DNA from: Sphagnum magellanicum
Taxonomy: Eukaryota; Streptophyta; Sphagnopsida; Sphagnales; Sphagnaceae
NCBI GenBank assembly: GCA_021904315.1
Contig: CM038923.1
Location: 18,606,038-18,670,037 of the forward strand
Direction of reading: 5' to 3'
DNA length: 64,000 nt
Below, one piece after another: positions 45,909-58,293 of this stretch. The notes under the pieces were generated by a model. That model had not been told where the DNA came from, searched no databases, and worked only from the letters and a program-made list of their open reading frames with translations. The number at the start of each line of letters is the position of its first letter. Position 1 is the stretch's first letter. The position numbers and the translations under genes are program-made.

Positions 45909-47045
45909 TCCCTATTCAATATTTCACAAAATTTGTATGAGGAAAACAAAAAGAAATCCAAAGTTTTCCCCATCTTTGTCAAAATGAAAAACATTGGTGC
46001 TTATAATGAATTTGTTCAAATTATGGTGACTAACTATTGAATTTTTTTTTGAAATTTTATCTTTATTCATTATACTAATTACCTTGAAAATAAATCTTAT
46101 CATATGGATGTAGTCACACTAACATGTATCGTCAATAGTCATAATCACTATTTCATTTTGTGTATCTCAAATTGTAAAAAAATAAAAACCGGACTTATTT
46201 TTATGCAATGTTATTTTCAATATATTAGTATACATATCCAAAAAAATAAAAATAAATCTAATGAATAAAAAATTATTCAAATTTTTTTTGTATGTTATGT
46301 AACCAATGCTTTTAAACAATAATTAAACATTAAAAACACACAAAACACAATTTCATGTTTTTTTAGTGATGTAGTTGTGAATATATATATAAACATTAAC
46401 ATAATAGTATTAACAAAACTTTGATTTTTTTTTAAAAAATCTAAAAATGATGCATTGAAAAAATTTCAAAAATATTCTTTAAAAAACACATTGAAAAAAC
46501 ACAAGTCTCAAAGGATAGGTGTGACTCCTATTAGAATGGTTGGACCCATATTTTCTCAAAACACCTTCAATTTTTTATTTTTTTTAAAATTACAAAAGGC
46601 TAATAAAAATAAATTAAGCTATTGATCGATTTGATTATATTTTTAAATCTTTCATATAGGATTTTTGGTCTTTCTCTTCGCAATGCCAATTGCATACTTG
46701 TCTTTCTTCACCTTCACATGTGCCATACTCATGTAAATGTTTTCACCCTACATTTACCTTTATAATTTTGCAATGCCACTATATCTTTACATTACTTGAT
46801 TCGGAATTTTTAAAAGTACTTTTACATTTACCTTTACTACTTGGCTGATTTATTTTTTGAAATTTTCATATGTCCTTATTTTGGTGATATATTAAAATGA
46901 ATTTACTCACTCAACATTGGTATTAGTTTTTGTCAACATGTTATAATGAATATATTTATTTCACATCTTTTTACACTACTTATGTAAGTAGAAAGGAAGA
47001 GAGTTAATTTGTACATGGGTTGTAAGTAGGGAAATGTGTCCAATA

Positions 47046-47235
47046 TTTCAATACACCTACCTCTATCTACCTACCTATTATCAACCCCAACTTACATATC
47101 ACCACCAGTCAACAAACCCATTACCAAACCTAAAACTTTGTATCACCTACATACTTACCTATCAACCTATAACTTACCTATGTACCTATTAACCTATTTA
47201 CAACCTACTTACTTATAACATACTTACCTACCTAT
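47046..47235. repeat. CCTA-rich degenerate simple repeat (copy B)
   Basis: Paralogue of 717-900 with small differences in repeat number. Confidence 0.75.
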
Positions 47236-47697
47236 CCAACTAAAAGATATTCTATGAATTGCTTTTGCATTTTAAAATCCAAATAGACCCATACCCTCCT
47301 TTTTTTCTTGCCTGGTTGGAAAAATTCGCCCAAAACAAACACTCAGAATCTCTCACATATAAAATTTTGGTTAATGTGAATCACCAGTGGAGACACAGGT
47401 TACTCTCGGGAAGTGTACTTGGTAGACCCACTGCCATCTTATGGAACCCTGCTTGCAGTAACTTGAGCATTAGGTTCATAGATGGAAGGGGCCCTACTTG
47501 GTGTCTTACAAAGCACTTTTGGTAAAATTGTTTGCAAACTCTGCCACTCTAGGCTAATGGTGTTGTCGATAGTCAATGTGTTCTTGAAACACTCAACCTC
47601 ATTCCTATCCCCCCATTCTAGGATATTTTTGTTGACAAATTGTACCACAGCCTTTTTTCTATGAAGATTTACTGACCAACTTTCTTCTCATTCCCTG

Positions 47698-47723
47698 TTA
47701 TTATTATTATTATTATTATTATT
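47698..47723. repeat. (TTA)n microsatellite
   Basis: About nine TTA units, against about three at the paralogous site near 1360-1370 in copy A, so the array length has changed since duplication. Confidence 0.85.
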
Positions 47724-48043
47724 CGGGATAAGTCATTGGTGGACATTTCCTCCACTCCCTTTCTTGGGGACTTTGTTGATAGGAACTCTTTCCCCGTTTC
47801 CACCATTTTATTTGTTAATTGGACCTTGTTGGTGAAGTCCACCCTCAACCGGGCTTCTTTTGGGGGAGGATCATTTGTCCATTCATGCCCCTCACCCCAT
47901 TCCACCAATATGTGGGGATACTTTGTTGAAAAATTCTCTCCCAACCTTTTTTTCTGGACAGATTCAATTGTGACTTTTTAAAAGTTTTATGAAGTTTCAT
48001 GGCTGCCACCTGTGAGTGAATGTGCGAAACATTGAAATGCTCA

Positions 48044-48157
48044 GATCTAGTGGGCGGGAGCGCAGGGAAGATGATCCACTGAAAAACTATGGAAACTCTC
48101 AAGTGGATCTAGTGGGTGGGGGTGCGAGGAAGATGATCCACTGAAAAACTATGGAAT
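48044..48157. repeat. Tandem duplication of about 60 bp in copy B
   Basis: Two adjacent units run from gatctagtgggcgggagcgc (second: gatctagtgggtgggggtgc) through gatgatccactgaaaaacta. Copy A has no equivalent. Confidence 0.8.
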
Positions 48158-50171
48158 CTCTCAAGTTGGTAGTCCATCCCAGTAGTCATTGTTATCTCAC
48201 ATGCTAAACCATTCTCCATCACTAGATTCCAAAAAATAGTGCTTGATCAGCTTACATGTGACCTGGCCCTTTACCCCACCTACATTTTGTGGGAGCATTT
48301 GTCAACAATCTACCTTTATTTGTTTGGATTCTATACCTATTTGATTTAGGTTGTTTGAATTGGGGTGAAACCTCCAATTGTAAATATGAGGATCATTCAT
48401 GGTGAACTTTGATCCACCATTCCCATTTTCTTTCTTTTGCACAATATGCTAACTTATTTACTTTTTGTGATTTTCATGTTGAACCAAGACAAGTTCCAAT
48501 ACTCAACTAAGCGTCTACTTTGTATGACAAATATAAACCAATATGTAGTAGGATGGACATAAACTAATTCTACCTCATGTCCACTCCATGACTTTTGAAT
48601 GAATGTGTATATAGTCACACGGAAACAAATAATTGCTACTCTATCATCTATGAATATATATCAGCATTGGATGATCCCCATGTAGCCATCATAATGCATA
48701 TAACTTTGATATTGTAATGGAATTTGGATTATTATGTCCAACATGAAACTTGTTGAATCCAGCATTTTTGGAAACATTAGTGCTTTTGTTCACTATGACA
48801 ACATAATCCAAAGAACATTACTTAAAATGCACTTGGTGATAATGTTTACATTTGCCAAAAGGAGTGATTTATCATATGCTCAAAATATAAAGCGCTTGAA
48901 GACTGCGTTTAGAAGCCACTTTCCTTTCCATTCCAAATCCAGATGAAGAATTGGAGTGATAAAAACTCTTATTTTTGTGCATATGTATGAATGTTTACAT
49001 TTGTCTTTCTTCCATGCAACTTGTGTAGAGTCTATGCCTGGAACAGCAATTAGATATGTATGAATATGATTTCTATATGTACTTGACATGTGGCAATGTC
49101 ATGGGAGTGACCATGCCTAGTAAATTTCTTTCCAAAGTCAGTTACCTTATGGATCTGGAGTTACTGGAAGGGGCTTCCATGCTCTCCCCACCCCAACAGA
49201 ACCTACATTTGAGTTAATAATTTACCCACTGAATTACAAACCATCGCACTTAGGGAAGAGGCTTTCATGTACCACTTTACTAGTGTGTGCCCTGTGTCTA
49301 AGGCACAGGTGTGTGTGTGTCAGGGAGGATAAGCAAATTTTCTTTTGATTTTCCCACCTTCCTTCTTTTCCCTCTTCCTTTATGTTTTTCCTCTCCACCT
49401 TCCTTGGTATGTTTTATGTTCCCTTATTTTCCCAAATAATTCCCAATAGCACCATTTTTTGACAAAAAATATCATAAATGATTTTTTTAAATGTTTTACC
49501 TTGTCAAATAAATATTTCAAGGGAGAGGATATACCAATGCCCACTACTACTTTTTACAACCGTCGAATATATGACACTGACATGGGAGATTAATCCTCTT
49601 AGGAAAAATTAGAATACACCAAGATAAGTGAGATTTCCTGGGTCCTGGCGGCCTGATTTCGTATGGCCTCCTTTGCTGTTGGATTTACCGCCTAGATCTA
49701 ACGTCTCTGCTGACACGTCTACATGAACAGGTACGTAGTAGCAAGCTAACTAGCTTAGCTGTAACGTCCTCCCCGTCTTTCCCATAAATCCTGTCTTTCC
49801 TATAATCATCATTTCCCCTTTCCTCACCGGCTTCACAGATTCGTGCCTCACCTCCCTAATTGGCATGCTTCTAGTTTTAAATAGACGGATGATGAGATGG
49901 ATGAAATGTCCGTCCGACTGGATGACGGGATGGATGGACGCACCTTGCCCTTTCTAAAGGCAACTGTCCGTCCGCGGCTTCAGGGGCGGCTTCATTGTCG
50001 GTACAATTGTTCCTTTATTATAAGTAATAACCAGCATTGGGTGGTTACCTAGTGTGAACCCCGTGCATAATGCATAGGTGTGTTATTTCAACAATGTTTG
50101 ATTGATGTTTTTGATTTTTTAAAAAAACTTTTCTTTTCAAACAACCGTTGGTCCCCCCCCTCGTCGCCCCA

Positions 50172-50573
50172 GTCCTTCACATTTCCCATTCCGGTTCTTT
50201 ACCTTGTCGAGCCCCCTCGGCCGATCCTTCGCATTTCTCACTCCGGTTCTTTAACTTGTTGAGCCCTCTCGGCCAGTCCTTTGCAATTCCCACTCCGGTT
50301 CTTTAACCCGTCGATCCCCCTCGGCCGATCCTTCACATTTCCCATTCCAATTCTTTAACCCGTCGAGCTCCCCCGACTGGTCCTTCACATTTCCCACTCC
50401 GATTCTTTAACCCGTCAATCCCCCCAGCCGGTTCTTCGCATTTCCCACCCCGATTCTTTAACCCGTCAATCCCCCCTCCGGTCGTTCACATTTCCCACTC
50501 TAATTTTTTAACCTGTCAATCCCCCCCTCGCCTGGTCCTTCACATTTCCCACTCTGATTCTTTAACCCGTCGA
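50172..50573. repeat. C-rich minisatellite, eight units of about 50 bp, inside the Helitron-like element
   Basis: Units follow the pattern tccttcacatttcccactcc, gattctttaacccgtcgat, then a C-run with variable tcggccg. Eight units are recognisable with substitutions. Confidence 0.85.
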
Positions 50574-50595
50574 CCCCCCCCCCCCCCCCCCCCCC
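50574..50595. repeat. Poly-C run
   Basis: About 22 consecutive C residues at the end of the minisatellite; length uncertain. Confidence 0.85.
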
Positions 50596-50610
50596 AAAAG
50601 ATATATACTT

Positions 50611-50825
50611 GTCTTTACGTCAGTCATATCCTTTGTCCAAAGGTTTTTTTTTCTTCTTCTTCCTGGTTTATTTCCTTACCATTCCGTAGTCTTTACGTCG
50701 GTCATATCCTTTGTCCAAAGGTTTTTTTTTTCTTCTTCTTCCTGGTTTATTTCCTTCACATTCCGTAACCACTGTCCTTTTTTTCTTCTTCTTCCTGGTT
50801 TATTTCCTTCCCATTCCATAACCAC
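50611..50825. repeat. Pyrimidine-rich tandem repeat, about 2.5 units
   Basis: Two units of tcatatcctttgtccaaagg plus ttcttcttcttcctggttta, about 78 bp each, followed by a partial third unit. Confidence 0.8.
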
Positions 50826-51126
50826 TGTCCGTGCCGAGCGGAGTTAGGGGAAGCTTCATCCTTCCTTTACTTGTGTGTGAGCGCAAGATCTCTAGAGTCC
50901 CAAAGTACATTACTATGTGAATAAAATAGTAAGAAAGTATAGACTGTCCGTCCGGCTTCACGGGCGGCTTCATTGTCGGTACCATCCTTCCTTTACAATA
51001 TGACCGACCATCCTTCCTTTACAATATGTAACTAGTGTGAGCCCCGTGCACAATGCACGAGTGTGTTATTTCAACAATGTTTGGTTGATGTTTTTGATTT
51101 TTTAAAAAAACTTTTGTTTTCAAACA

Positions 51127-51305
51127 ACTGTCGATCCCCACTCCGTCGGTCCTTCCCATTTCCCGCTCCAGTTTTTTAACTCGTCAATCCTTTCTCGTCG
51201 CTTCGATCCTTCACATTTCTCACTTCAGTTCTTTACCCTGTCGACCCCTCTCGCGCGCTCGATCCTTCACATTTCCCACTCCGATTCTTTAACCCGTCGA
51301 TCCCG
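51127..51305. repeat. Second array of the Helitron minisatellite, three units
   Basis: Same catttcccactccgattctt / taacccgtcgat unit as 50172-50573. This supports homology between the internal units of the composite element. Confidence 0.8.
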
Positions 51306-52065
51306 TCAAATAGTAGTAGCAATGGTTGACGATACATATTACAAAATTACAATTACAAACTACATTTCCAAAACCTCTCTATATACCACATTGCTAGGTT
51401 CTTTTTGGGGGAATTTATTTTCATTGTTTCAACCTGAAATCTATTTTTTCTACACATTCTAACATTTTCTGTGAAAAGGAATGGCCCTAATCGTCAAATT
51501 TTGACATTCCATATATTGGAACTATGGGAACAATGTAAGGTAGTCTACATATGACAAAGGATATGGCACTCCCGCCCCAAAATAGAAGCACAGAGGTGCT
51601 TCCCTTTGGCCCCCTTTATAATTTATATATATAAGTCTTTTTGAGGGCACATCAAAGAGCCCGATGAACAGGCACCCACACTGGTAAAAACCCTGACATT
51701 TTTTAGGATGCTTCTAACCCTGGTAAATATGGCATCCCTAATACTAAATAAGTACCCCCAGTTTATATGGTGACGAACAGTTTTGGAAATAGAAATTTCA
51801 TGCAGCCAATGGGAAGGCTCAACATGCATGTTCTGTTTGGATGGACAGAGGACGGATGGACAAAGGACGGATGACGAGATGAGTTGAGGGGAAGCCGACC
51901 AAACGCACGGATTTAAGGGAGGCTTCATTTGGTCGGGACCATCGTTCGTTTACTATATAGGATGTTTGGATGATAATAAGGTACTAAAGACATAAATTAA
52001 AACAGGCCAATGATAATCATGACAAAGCAATATAACACATAACGTTTTATATGTACCCGAAGTGG

Positions 52066-55044
52066 CTAGAAATATGATGTCAACAAATCGCTGACATCAT
52101 ATTCTATTTCTACTTCTTCCGTTCTTATTATTGGAAGCTTCATCCAATCTCTATATTTGATGAGAGCCAAAACAATAGAACCAATAGCCATGGCAGTGCC
52201 AAGGAATGCTATTGGTGCATAATTGGCAACCAATATGGCAAAACAACTCACCACCAAAGAAACAAAGAAGATCAACTCTGTTGGGGGTGGCCTTCTGGCA
52301 TTGGAATGTTCATGTCCAGGGCTAGCTGCTGGTTTGGGGAATGTGTTATCCCCAGTTGTTTCCTTCTCAATGTTACTGCCAAGTTTGACAATAGGACGAA
52401 CTGGATCACCAAGAAATTCGACAATGGGATGAACTGGATCACGAAGCAATACTGGGCCATCAAGAAGTAGTCTCCCACTAGAATGCTCTCCAATGAGTTG
52501 TAACCTACACACAGCTCTCTTGTATCCCTCCTCCTCTGGAATACTATCTGGAGTACCGGAGAAATGCTTCAACATGTACTGTATGGATTCCAGGAGAGGG
52601 GTCCCCCGAGGATCCTTTGCATGATGCTTCAATTTGATTTTCAAATTGATTCTAGCACCAATGTATCCCTCCTCTGCCCAACAAACATTTGGAATCTGTG
52701 AAAGGCAGTGCAACATTTCTGATATGCACGGCAAAAGATTTTCAAGCTTGTTTTGTTTTTCTACAGCAAACTGGAACATCTCATTTGCTTCCTTATCATT
52801 CTGAGGAACACCGTGCCCAAGAGCATAACAGCATCCAAGCCCCACATATGCACAAGTAGCATCTTCCAATTTAATGGCTGCCTGATAACATCGGATTGCC
52901 TCCTCATGATTTTGCTCTGTACCAAGTCCAAGCTCAAAACATAGTCCAAGTCTGAACAGTGCCTCTGGGTTATCATGTTCTGCTGCACTACTGAACAATT
53001 CAAATGCCTGTTTAAAGTCAGCCTGGTCATCAATCCAATTGCCAATATGCTTTCCCACTTTCAACTGCAGTTTGATCCAATCTGCACATCCTATGTACTG
53101 CTCCACAACGTCCAAGTTTTGCTTGTGGAATGCATCCAGTACTATGAGACTGTACACTTGTATTGGAAGATTCTCCTTCAAACTCTCCTCAAGACACTTC
53201 TGTAAACCCAGGGCACATGATAACTTATGGGCATCATGCTCATTGATGCATTTTAGAGGCGATGGATGCACATGCCTCAAAAGTGCACCCTTGCAATGCA
53301 CCAACATTTGGCAGATTTCAGGAAATTTGGGACGGTCTTCAGCCCTTGTGGCCCAACAACTCTCTATGAATGCTGACAAGTATGATGGGAAATCAGCCTT
53401 GGAAGGTAAAATAGGCCTCACACCTATTTTAATGTTTTGATAGATGTCAGTCCGCTGTACCTCAGCAAATGGTATCTCCCCAGTGAGGACCTCAAAGAAA
53501 ACCATTGCAAAACTATACACATCAGCTGAGTTTGTGTATGCAATGTTGTCCACCCCAAACACCTCAGGAGCCATCCATGGAGTTGAACCAACATGCAGTG
53601 TGGTAAACCTGTCCTGCAACTTTGAAAGGCCAAAGTCTGTGACCTTAACATGCAAGGATGAACGACCTAGGGCAAGATTTTTGTTGGTGACAACGTCGAT
53701 GAGAACATTCTTTGACTTCAGATCACGGTGCATCACCTTTTTCTGATGTAGGTAATCCATGGCTCTCGCTATTTGTAGCATTATATCAATGGCTACAAGG
53801 AGGGAAAGCGGGGATCCTCTACTCACTCCTTGTTCCTTCAAGTACTTGAACAAGTCCATGCTCATGAGTTCAGAAACAAGAATTGTTGAGTACCCTTGAT
53901 TGCATACCCTATGAACCGAACCACATTTGGGTGTTGCAAACTTGCAAATATTTTTGCTTCTGCTTCCACTGCCTTGACCAATTGTGTGTCAGTGCCATCG
54001 AAAACCTTAGCAGCAGTTGGTACACCAAGGAATTTGCATTTGAACACTGTTCCAGATGATCCACCTCCAAGATATTTGGTAAGATCAATTTCCACATCAC
54101 TGTGCATTAGTGACGGTAGATGGCCAATGGCATCCTTGTCTGTGGATCTTCGTGTGTTCAGCAAATGACTTGCAAGGCCCTCCATGTGACGCCGAGATTT
54201 CACAAATTTGGAAAAAAAGGAAGGTTTGTGTGCCTTTACATGGCGTATCAGGCATTCACTATCCTCTTTGAACTCTTCCTCAACATCTGTCTCTGACAAT
54301 TCCAAATGCTCAATTGTTGAGAGAACGAATGTGGGTATCATTCCTAGCTTCTGCAATTGCAATCTTCAACACCTTGATGCAGTCCAGAAACTCATTCAAG
54401 TGGAGGACAATCTTGCGTCGAACTGATGAACAATCAGATGAACTGATCACATGAATCCACCATTCCTCCTCACTCCAATTGGTCACCAACATCTCACCAC
54501 AACTCATGACAAGCCTTAATTCTTCCAAAGCTACATGGCACAATCCCAGAATTTTTGCATGAATCTCACCCGAACCCTTTCGTATGTATGTGTCCAATTC
54601 AATCAGGGAGTCCTTGTAATTCCGGGTCAGTAGTGTGCTTAGATGTTGGTTAAACTTGACCTTCTTACATTGTCGCTCCATGGTGCTCTTAACATCCTGG
54701 CATTGGCTATATAGTCTTGTTATGCCAGAATGTGACCCCTATCAAGAGAAGGAAACATAATGTAGTTTGAGAAGATCATTGAACACATAGTTGATAAATT
54801 CCATTATACCTTCCAAAAAGTTACACACTCATGTAAAACTCAAGTTATATAGATCAACACTATTTCGCAACAAATGGTCCCTAGAGAAGATCAACCCTCA
54901 AGTGATTCAGTCATTACTCTGTAAACAAAATGATGGAGCACCTTCTACCTCTCTTCAAATCTATCAAGCACACATATGTGTAGATTAGACTGAAGCAATT
55001 ATGGGATATTTGTTGGATGAAAACAAGGGGTTTACCTCAGCCAT
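52066..55044 (-). pseudogene. TKL-type kinase with Sel1 repeats and membrane hairpin (copy B, frameshifted)
   Basis: Same architecture as copy A. Met-Ala-Glu exon at 55044-55036, exon 2 from 54738, N-terminal helical domain, glycine loop LGGGSSGTVF (54362-53862 frame), then the rest of the kinase, Sel1 repeats and two C-terminal hydrophobic segments (53865-52066 frame). Unlike copy A it keeps an intact HRDLKSKN catalytic motif. One base is missing at about 53882-53884 (caagaattgttgag against caagaatatgttgag in copy A), which breaks the frame inside the kinase N-lobe. The C-terminus is extended by about 11 residues because one A is lost near the stop. The 22-nt frame discontinuity upstream (54351-54372) is shared with copy A. 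If the missing base were a sequencing error, this would be the better preserved paralogue. Confidence 0.8.
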
Positions 55045-55240
55045 GATGAATTCTGGTGATGTGCTTCAATTAAATGAGTGTTCACAGTGTCATGTGGTGC
55101 TGAATAGCAACCTTCATTCTAACTTGAGAAGGAACCATAATGGCCGAAAAATTCACACATTTCAGCTTTCCTTCATTTTCCGGTGGAAACAGACAACAAT
55201 CTCATTCAAAGATCTCATGTGATCACTTTACCCATGTATT

Positions 55241-57515
55241 TCAATTTGTTGGAGAGAAAGCTCTTAATCAAGCACTTCACCTAGTCCTCTGCATTAACAA
55301 GAAGTGTTCATTAGAGAAGTCAGACCACCAGCTTTTGGAAGATATTCCTAAAGTTACACAAAGTACTTCAAATCTTCAACAAGGTAATCTATTGTCTCTA
55401 AAAAATTTCAATGTGATTTGCATTTGAACAAGATGATGTATGATATCTTTGGAATTCAAGTAAGTGGATGGGTGTTTGAAACATCTCAAGATAGTGGGAA
55501 TAGTACTGGCATGTTTTTCTTCCCTACATTGTCTCATCTCCTTTCCTGTTGTGGCTGTATAGAGTAACAAATAGACCAACACAAATGAAGTTCTTAATGG
55601 TGCAATGATGAACGTACTTACTCTATTCTGCAATCTTATTAGCAAACATGGATGCACCAGAAACCTTGTGAAGTTCTAAGCACAATTGGTTGAAATAATC
55701 TTGGGATGGGTGACCTCCCAAGATAAGGATGCCCCAAGGCTTTACACACCCACGAAAGGAGGAAGTGCCTGCAACTTCGGGAAGAGGCTCTCACTTTCCA
55801 TCAAAGTCATATTTGGAAACTGTGGGGCAATATCTCTCAATGCAATTGTATCTGCATCACCCCATCATATCATCAATGTCTGTCTGTAGGGCAAACAATC
55901 ACTGTGGTTTCATCATGCACATGTCATTTGGGGTACATCTATAAGGTTTTGAAAGTAGCAGCACATGCAGACCATGTGTATTATGCAAGTTAGCCTCACT
56001 AAAATTATGCATTGTAAAATGAGGCCTCCAAAAGGACAGTAACTTCACTGTGTACAATTACTGTTAGTTCCTCAATCTTGATGCAAGTGATTCAACTCTA
56101 GTAGACATGTTCAATCATGTCTACTATTGTGAACAAGATTGTTGCTTATGTGCTACATGCCTCTGACATCAATCTCAGGCCACAGAGTACAATGATGCTG
56201 AGAATAATACTTTGACCAACCCCTGGATATTCTTATCAGAAATTTCATGCAAGTTTTGGTTGACATGCCTGCAAACCAAGATAATTTTCTTAATATTCCC
56301 CGCTTGAGACTTCAACTCTGTAATTTGCTGATGTATAACCACATGAGTATCAGTTACATTCATTAGCAATGAAACTTACATCTCACATGGTTCATCATCT
56401 AAAACTGCTGCAGATTGAAAGTATTGTGGTCAAATTTCTGAACATGTCTTCCCATATGGAACCGAGTTCAGGGTTTGATCTATTTGCATCTTTCTTGCTC
56501 TCAATGCTTTTGTCTGTCAAGCAACTGATCCTCTTAAGAATAGGTAAAATGCTTTGACTTTTGTTGCAGCTTGGATTTAACAGAAAAACGAAGTTTTCAA
56601 GGTTTTTATTCTGATATCTTTGATAAGCATTCTCAACCAGAGTACAAAGGTGTTGATATGATTAGTGCCACTATATATTTGGGGTGCACAATCAGGGTGC
56701 ACCAGGGATGGACATGTATTTGGGGGTGCCTGCCCCTGGAATCCTTATTTGGGAGTTTTTCTTTTAGTGGAATGAGTTTTTCACCTGACCCTGGTTTTCT
56801 TAATTATGAATGTGGAGATTTCTCCATAGTCACAAGAGTTATCTGATTTTAGTACATAGAACTAGTAAGGTGAACTGTAGATCCAAGGATCTTAGAAAAT
56901 TCTCTGAAAGAAACTAGCTAGTTGTCAATTAGTTACATCAATTACACCAGGTCATGTTTTTTTTCTTCCATGAACTCTTTTGAGAAGAGATAAATCTATC
57001 CATTTTGGGTACATCCCCCTTAAATCCTTCCAAGGACGACACTATATGAAGATCTTTATGCTCCAACTCTATCTTTTTCTGCCTCTCTCCATCCTGACTA
57101 TTTTATTTTGTCTTGTTAGCACCCTTCAGCTGGGTGGTGCAACAAGCGAGCTTGAGCCACCCTCACCATTGTTCTTAGTCATGGTTAAGAGTGTGAAACA
57201 ACTGCTAGGAGGCACATCCTCGTCACTTGCAACAAGCTCTCAAAAGCACTGAGCGCTGATTTGGTGACGAATGATCTTGCGAGACTGGACGCGTCAAACG
57301 ACCGGATGGTTCACCCGGAACATAATTTCAAATTCCCACTCTAAATAAAGTGGAAGAAAAGGCTCACCAGTTCGGTTTGAGCTGTAAGATGTGTTGTTAG
57401 CAGCTGAGTGACAGAGTTGTAAGCTCCAACATGAATAGCTCAACAGAATGAAGCTCGCTGTATTCTGGGGTATAGTCAAACGAAAGCCTAAAGATTTGCT
57501 ACTATACGAGTTGTT
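55241..57515. other. Region with no clear gene
   Basis: Contains plus-strand open frames of up to about 95 codons, none with a recognisable domain or consistent splice-site chain. It may hold weakly conserved exons or decayed sequence. Confidence 0.35.
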
Positions 57516-57524
57516 TTCTCTGAA

Positions 57525-57740
57525 ATCTTTTCGGTTAGGAAATCGAGGGAAGACACAAGTAGAGAAAAATAGACCTTTCCAAAACCCTGACTACAACTAT
57601 AATAGCTCACTAGAGCCGATATCAGTTCTTTTCCTTAAAATGTTCAGTTAGGAAATCGAGGGAAGATACAAGTGGAGAAAAATAGACCTTTCCAAAACCC
57701 TGACTACAACATATCATATCTCACTGAAGCCGATTCTTCT
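57525..57740. repeat. Two tandem units of about 113 bp
   Basis: Both contain ggttaggaaatcgagggaag (cagttaggaaatcgaggga in the second), gagaaaaatagacctttcc and aaaaccctgactacaac, followed by a related ctcact(a/g)-gccgat segment. Confidence 0.85.
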
Positions 57741-58290
57741 GCTTGAAACCTCCTCAGATTTGCAGATACTCGGTAATCTATCCTGATAATCACCAAAGAA
57801 AATCAGCAGAAGTCCAGATACGGTCACAATATTCACGATCAATGCACCCATTCAACCCCCCTACTAGAAGCTAAGAATCATACATGACTACTGTGATAAC
57901 ATCCCCATAGCTGAAAAATCATTGCTCAATTATCACGTGACTTGAAACCTTCATCAAAGTACTAGTAGGCTAGATGGGCTTCACAACACTCAAAACATAC
58001 ACGATCTCTCCAACAAACTGATGTAGGATTGAAAATGTGAGAGGGGGAAAAAATCGGTAGAAGAACTCTGTACTGCAAAATTCATTATTGTGTGATCATT
58101 ACTCAAGTTGGATAATTGGGCTAACAACCGTTAGCTGTAGAGGGATTCATACCACGCAAACCCATTTCCAGGAAAATTGCACAAACTGCATAAAATTGAT
58201 GTTTAACCTTCTCTTCAATCACATTATGATTCGTGTGGTGTGTGGGAGTCATGGTGGAGCTTCTGCAGCTGACGAAGCGATTGAACTACG
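57741..58290. other. Region with no clear gene
   Basis: Only short plus-strand frames are seen; no recognised signal. Confidence 0.35.
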
Positions 58291-58293
58291 CCG

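Larger units (their letters stand above)
44090..45935. repeat. Third, internally deleted copy of the segmental block
   Basis: 44090-44436 matches the flank at about 2540-2957. It then jumps into the 3' part of the kinase gene (44437-44663, like about 3640-3860), then to a match with 6836-7010, then, after an inserted LTR, to 7008-7260. Two large deletions relative to copy A explain the order. The kinase part shares with copy B the DPVHPIV...FLGDPV variant, so it is closer to copy B. Confidence 0.8.
49280..51962 (-). mobile_element. Composite non-autonomous Helitron-like insertion
   Basis: On the minus strand it starts TCCTATATAG (from 51962) after a host A. It ends with a hairpin (CCTGTG...CACAGG, 49291-49309) and CTAG (49280-49283) followed by a host T. 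This is the Helitron signature: 5' TC, 3' hairpin plus CTRR, A-to-T target. The paralogous locus in copy A has the uninterrupted site ACTTTA|TGTTTGG (junction 3207/3208). Two further hairpin-plus-CTAG ends lie inside (50049-50052, 51032-51035), each near a repeated GAAGGATGGT...ATGAAGCC 5' motif. It therefore looks like about three head-to-tail units (roughly 768, 983 and 931 bp). No Rep/helicase coding sequence is present. Confidence 0.8.
46354..55240. repeat. Segmental duplication, copy B
   Basis: Paralogue of 1-6442. Differences include a deletion matching about 1631-2063, a tandem duplication at 48044-48157, and a 2683-bp insertion at 49280-51962. Similarity ends at 55240, about 200 bp upstream of the kinase start codon. 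Confidence 0.9.

Noticed and set aside
50172-50573. Regularly spaced repeats resembling a CRISPR array
   Set aside because: The spacers are not unique, units are contiguous and degenerate, and the context is a plant Helitron-like element.
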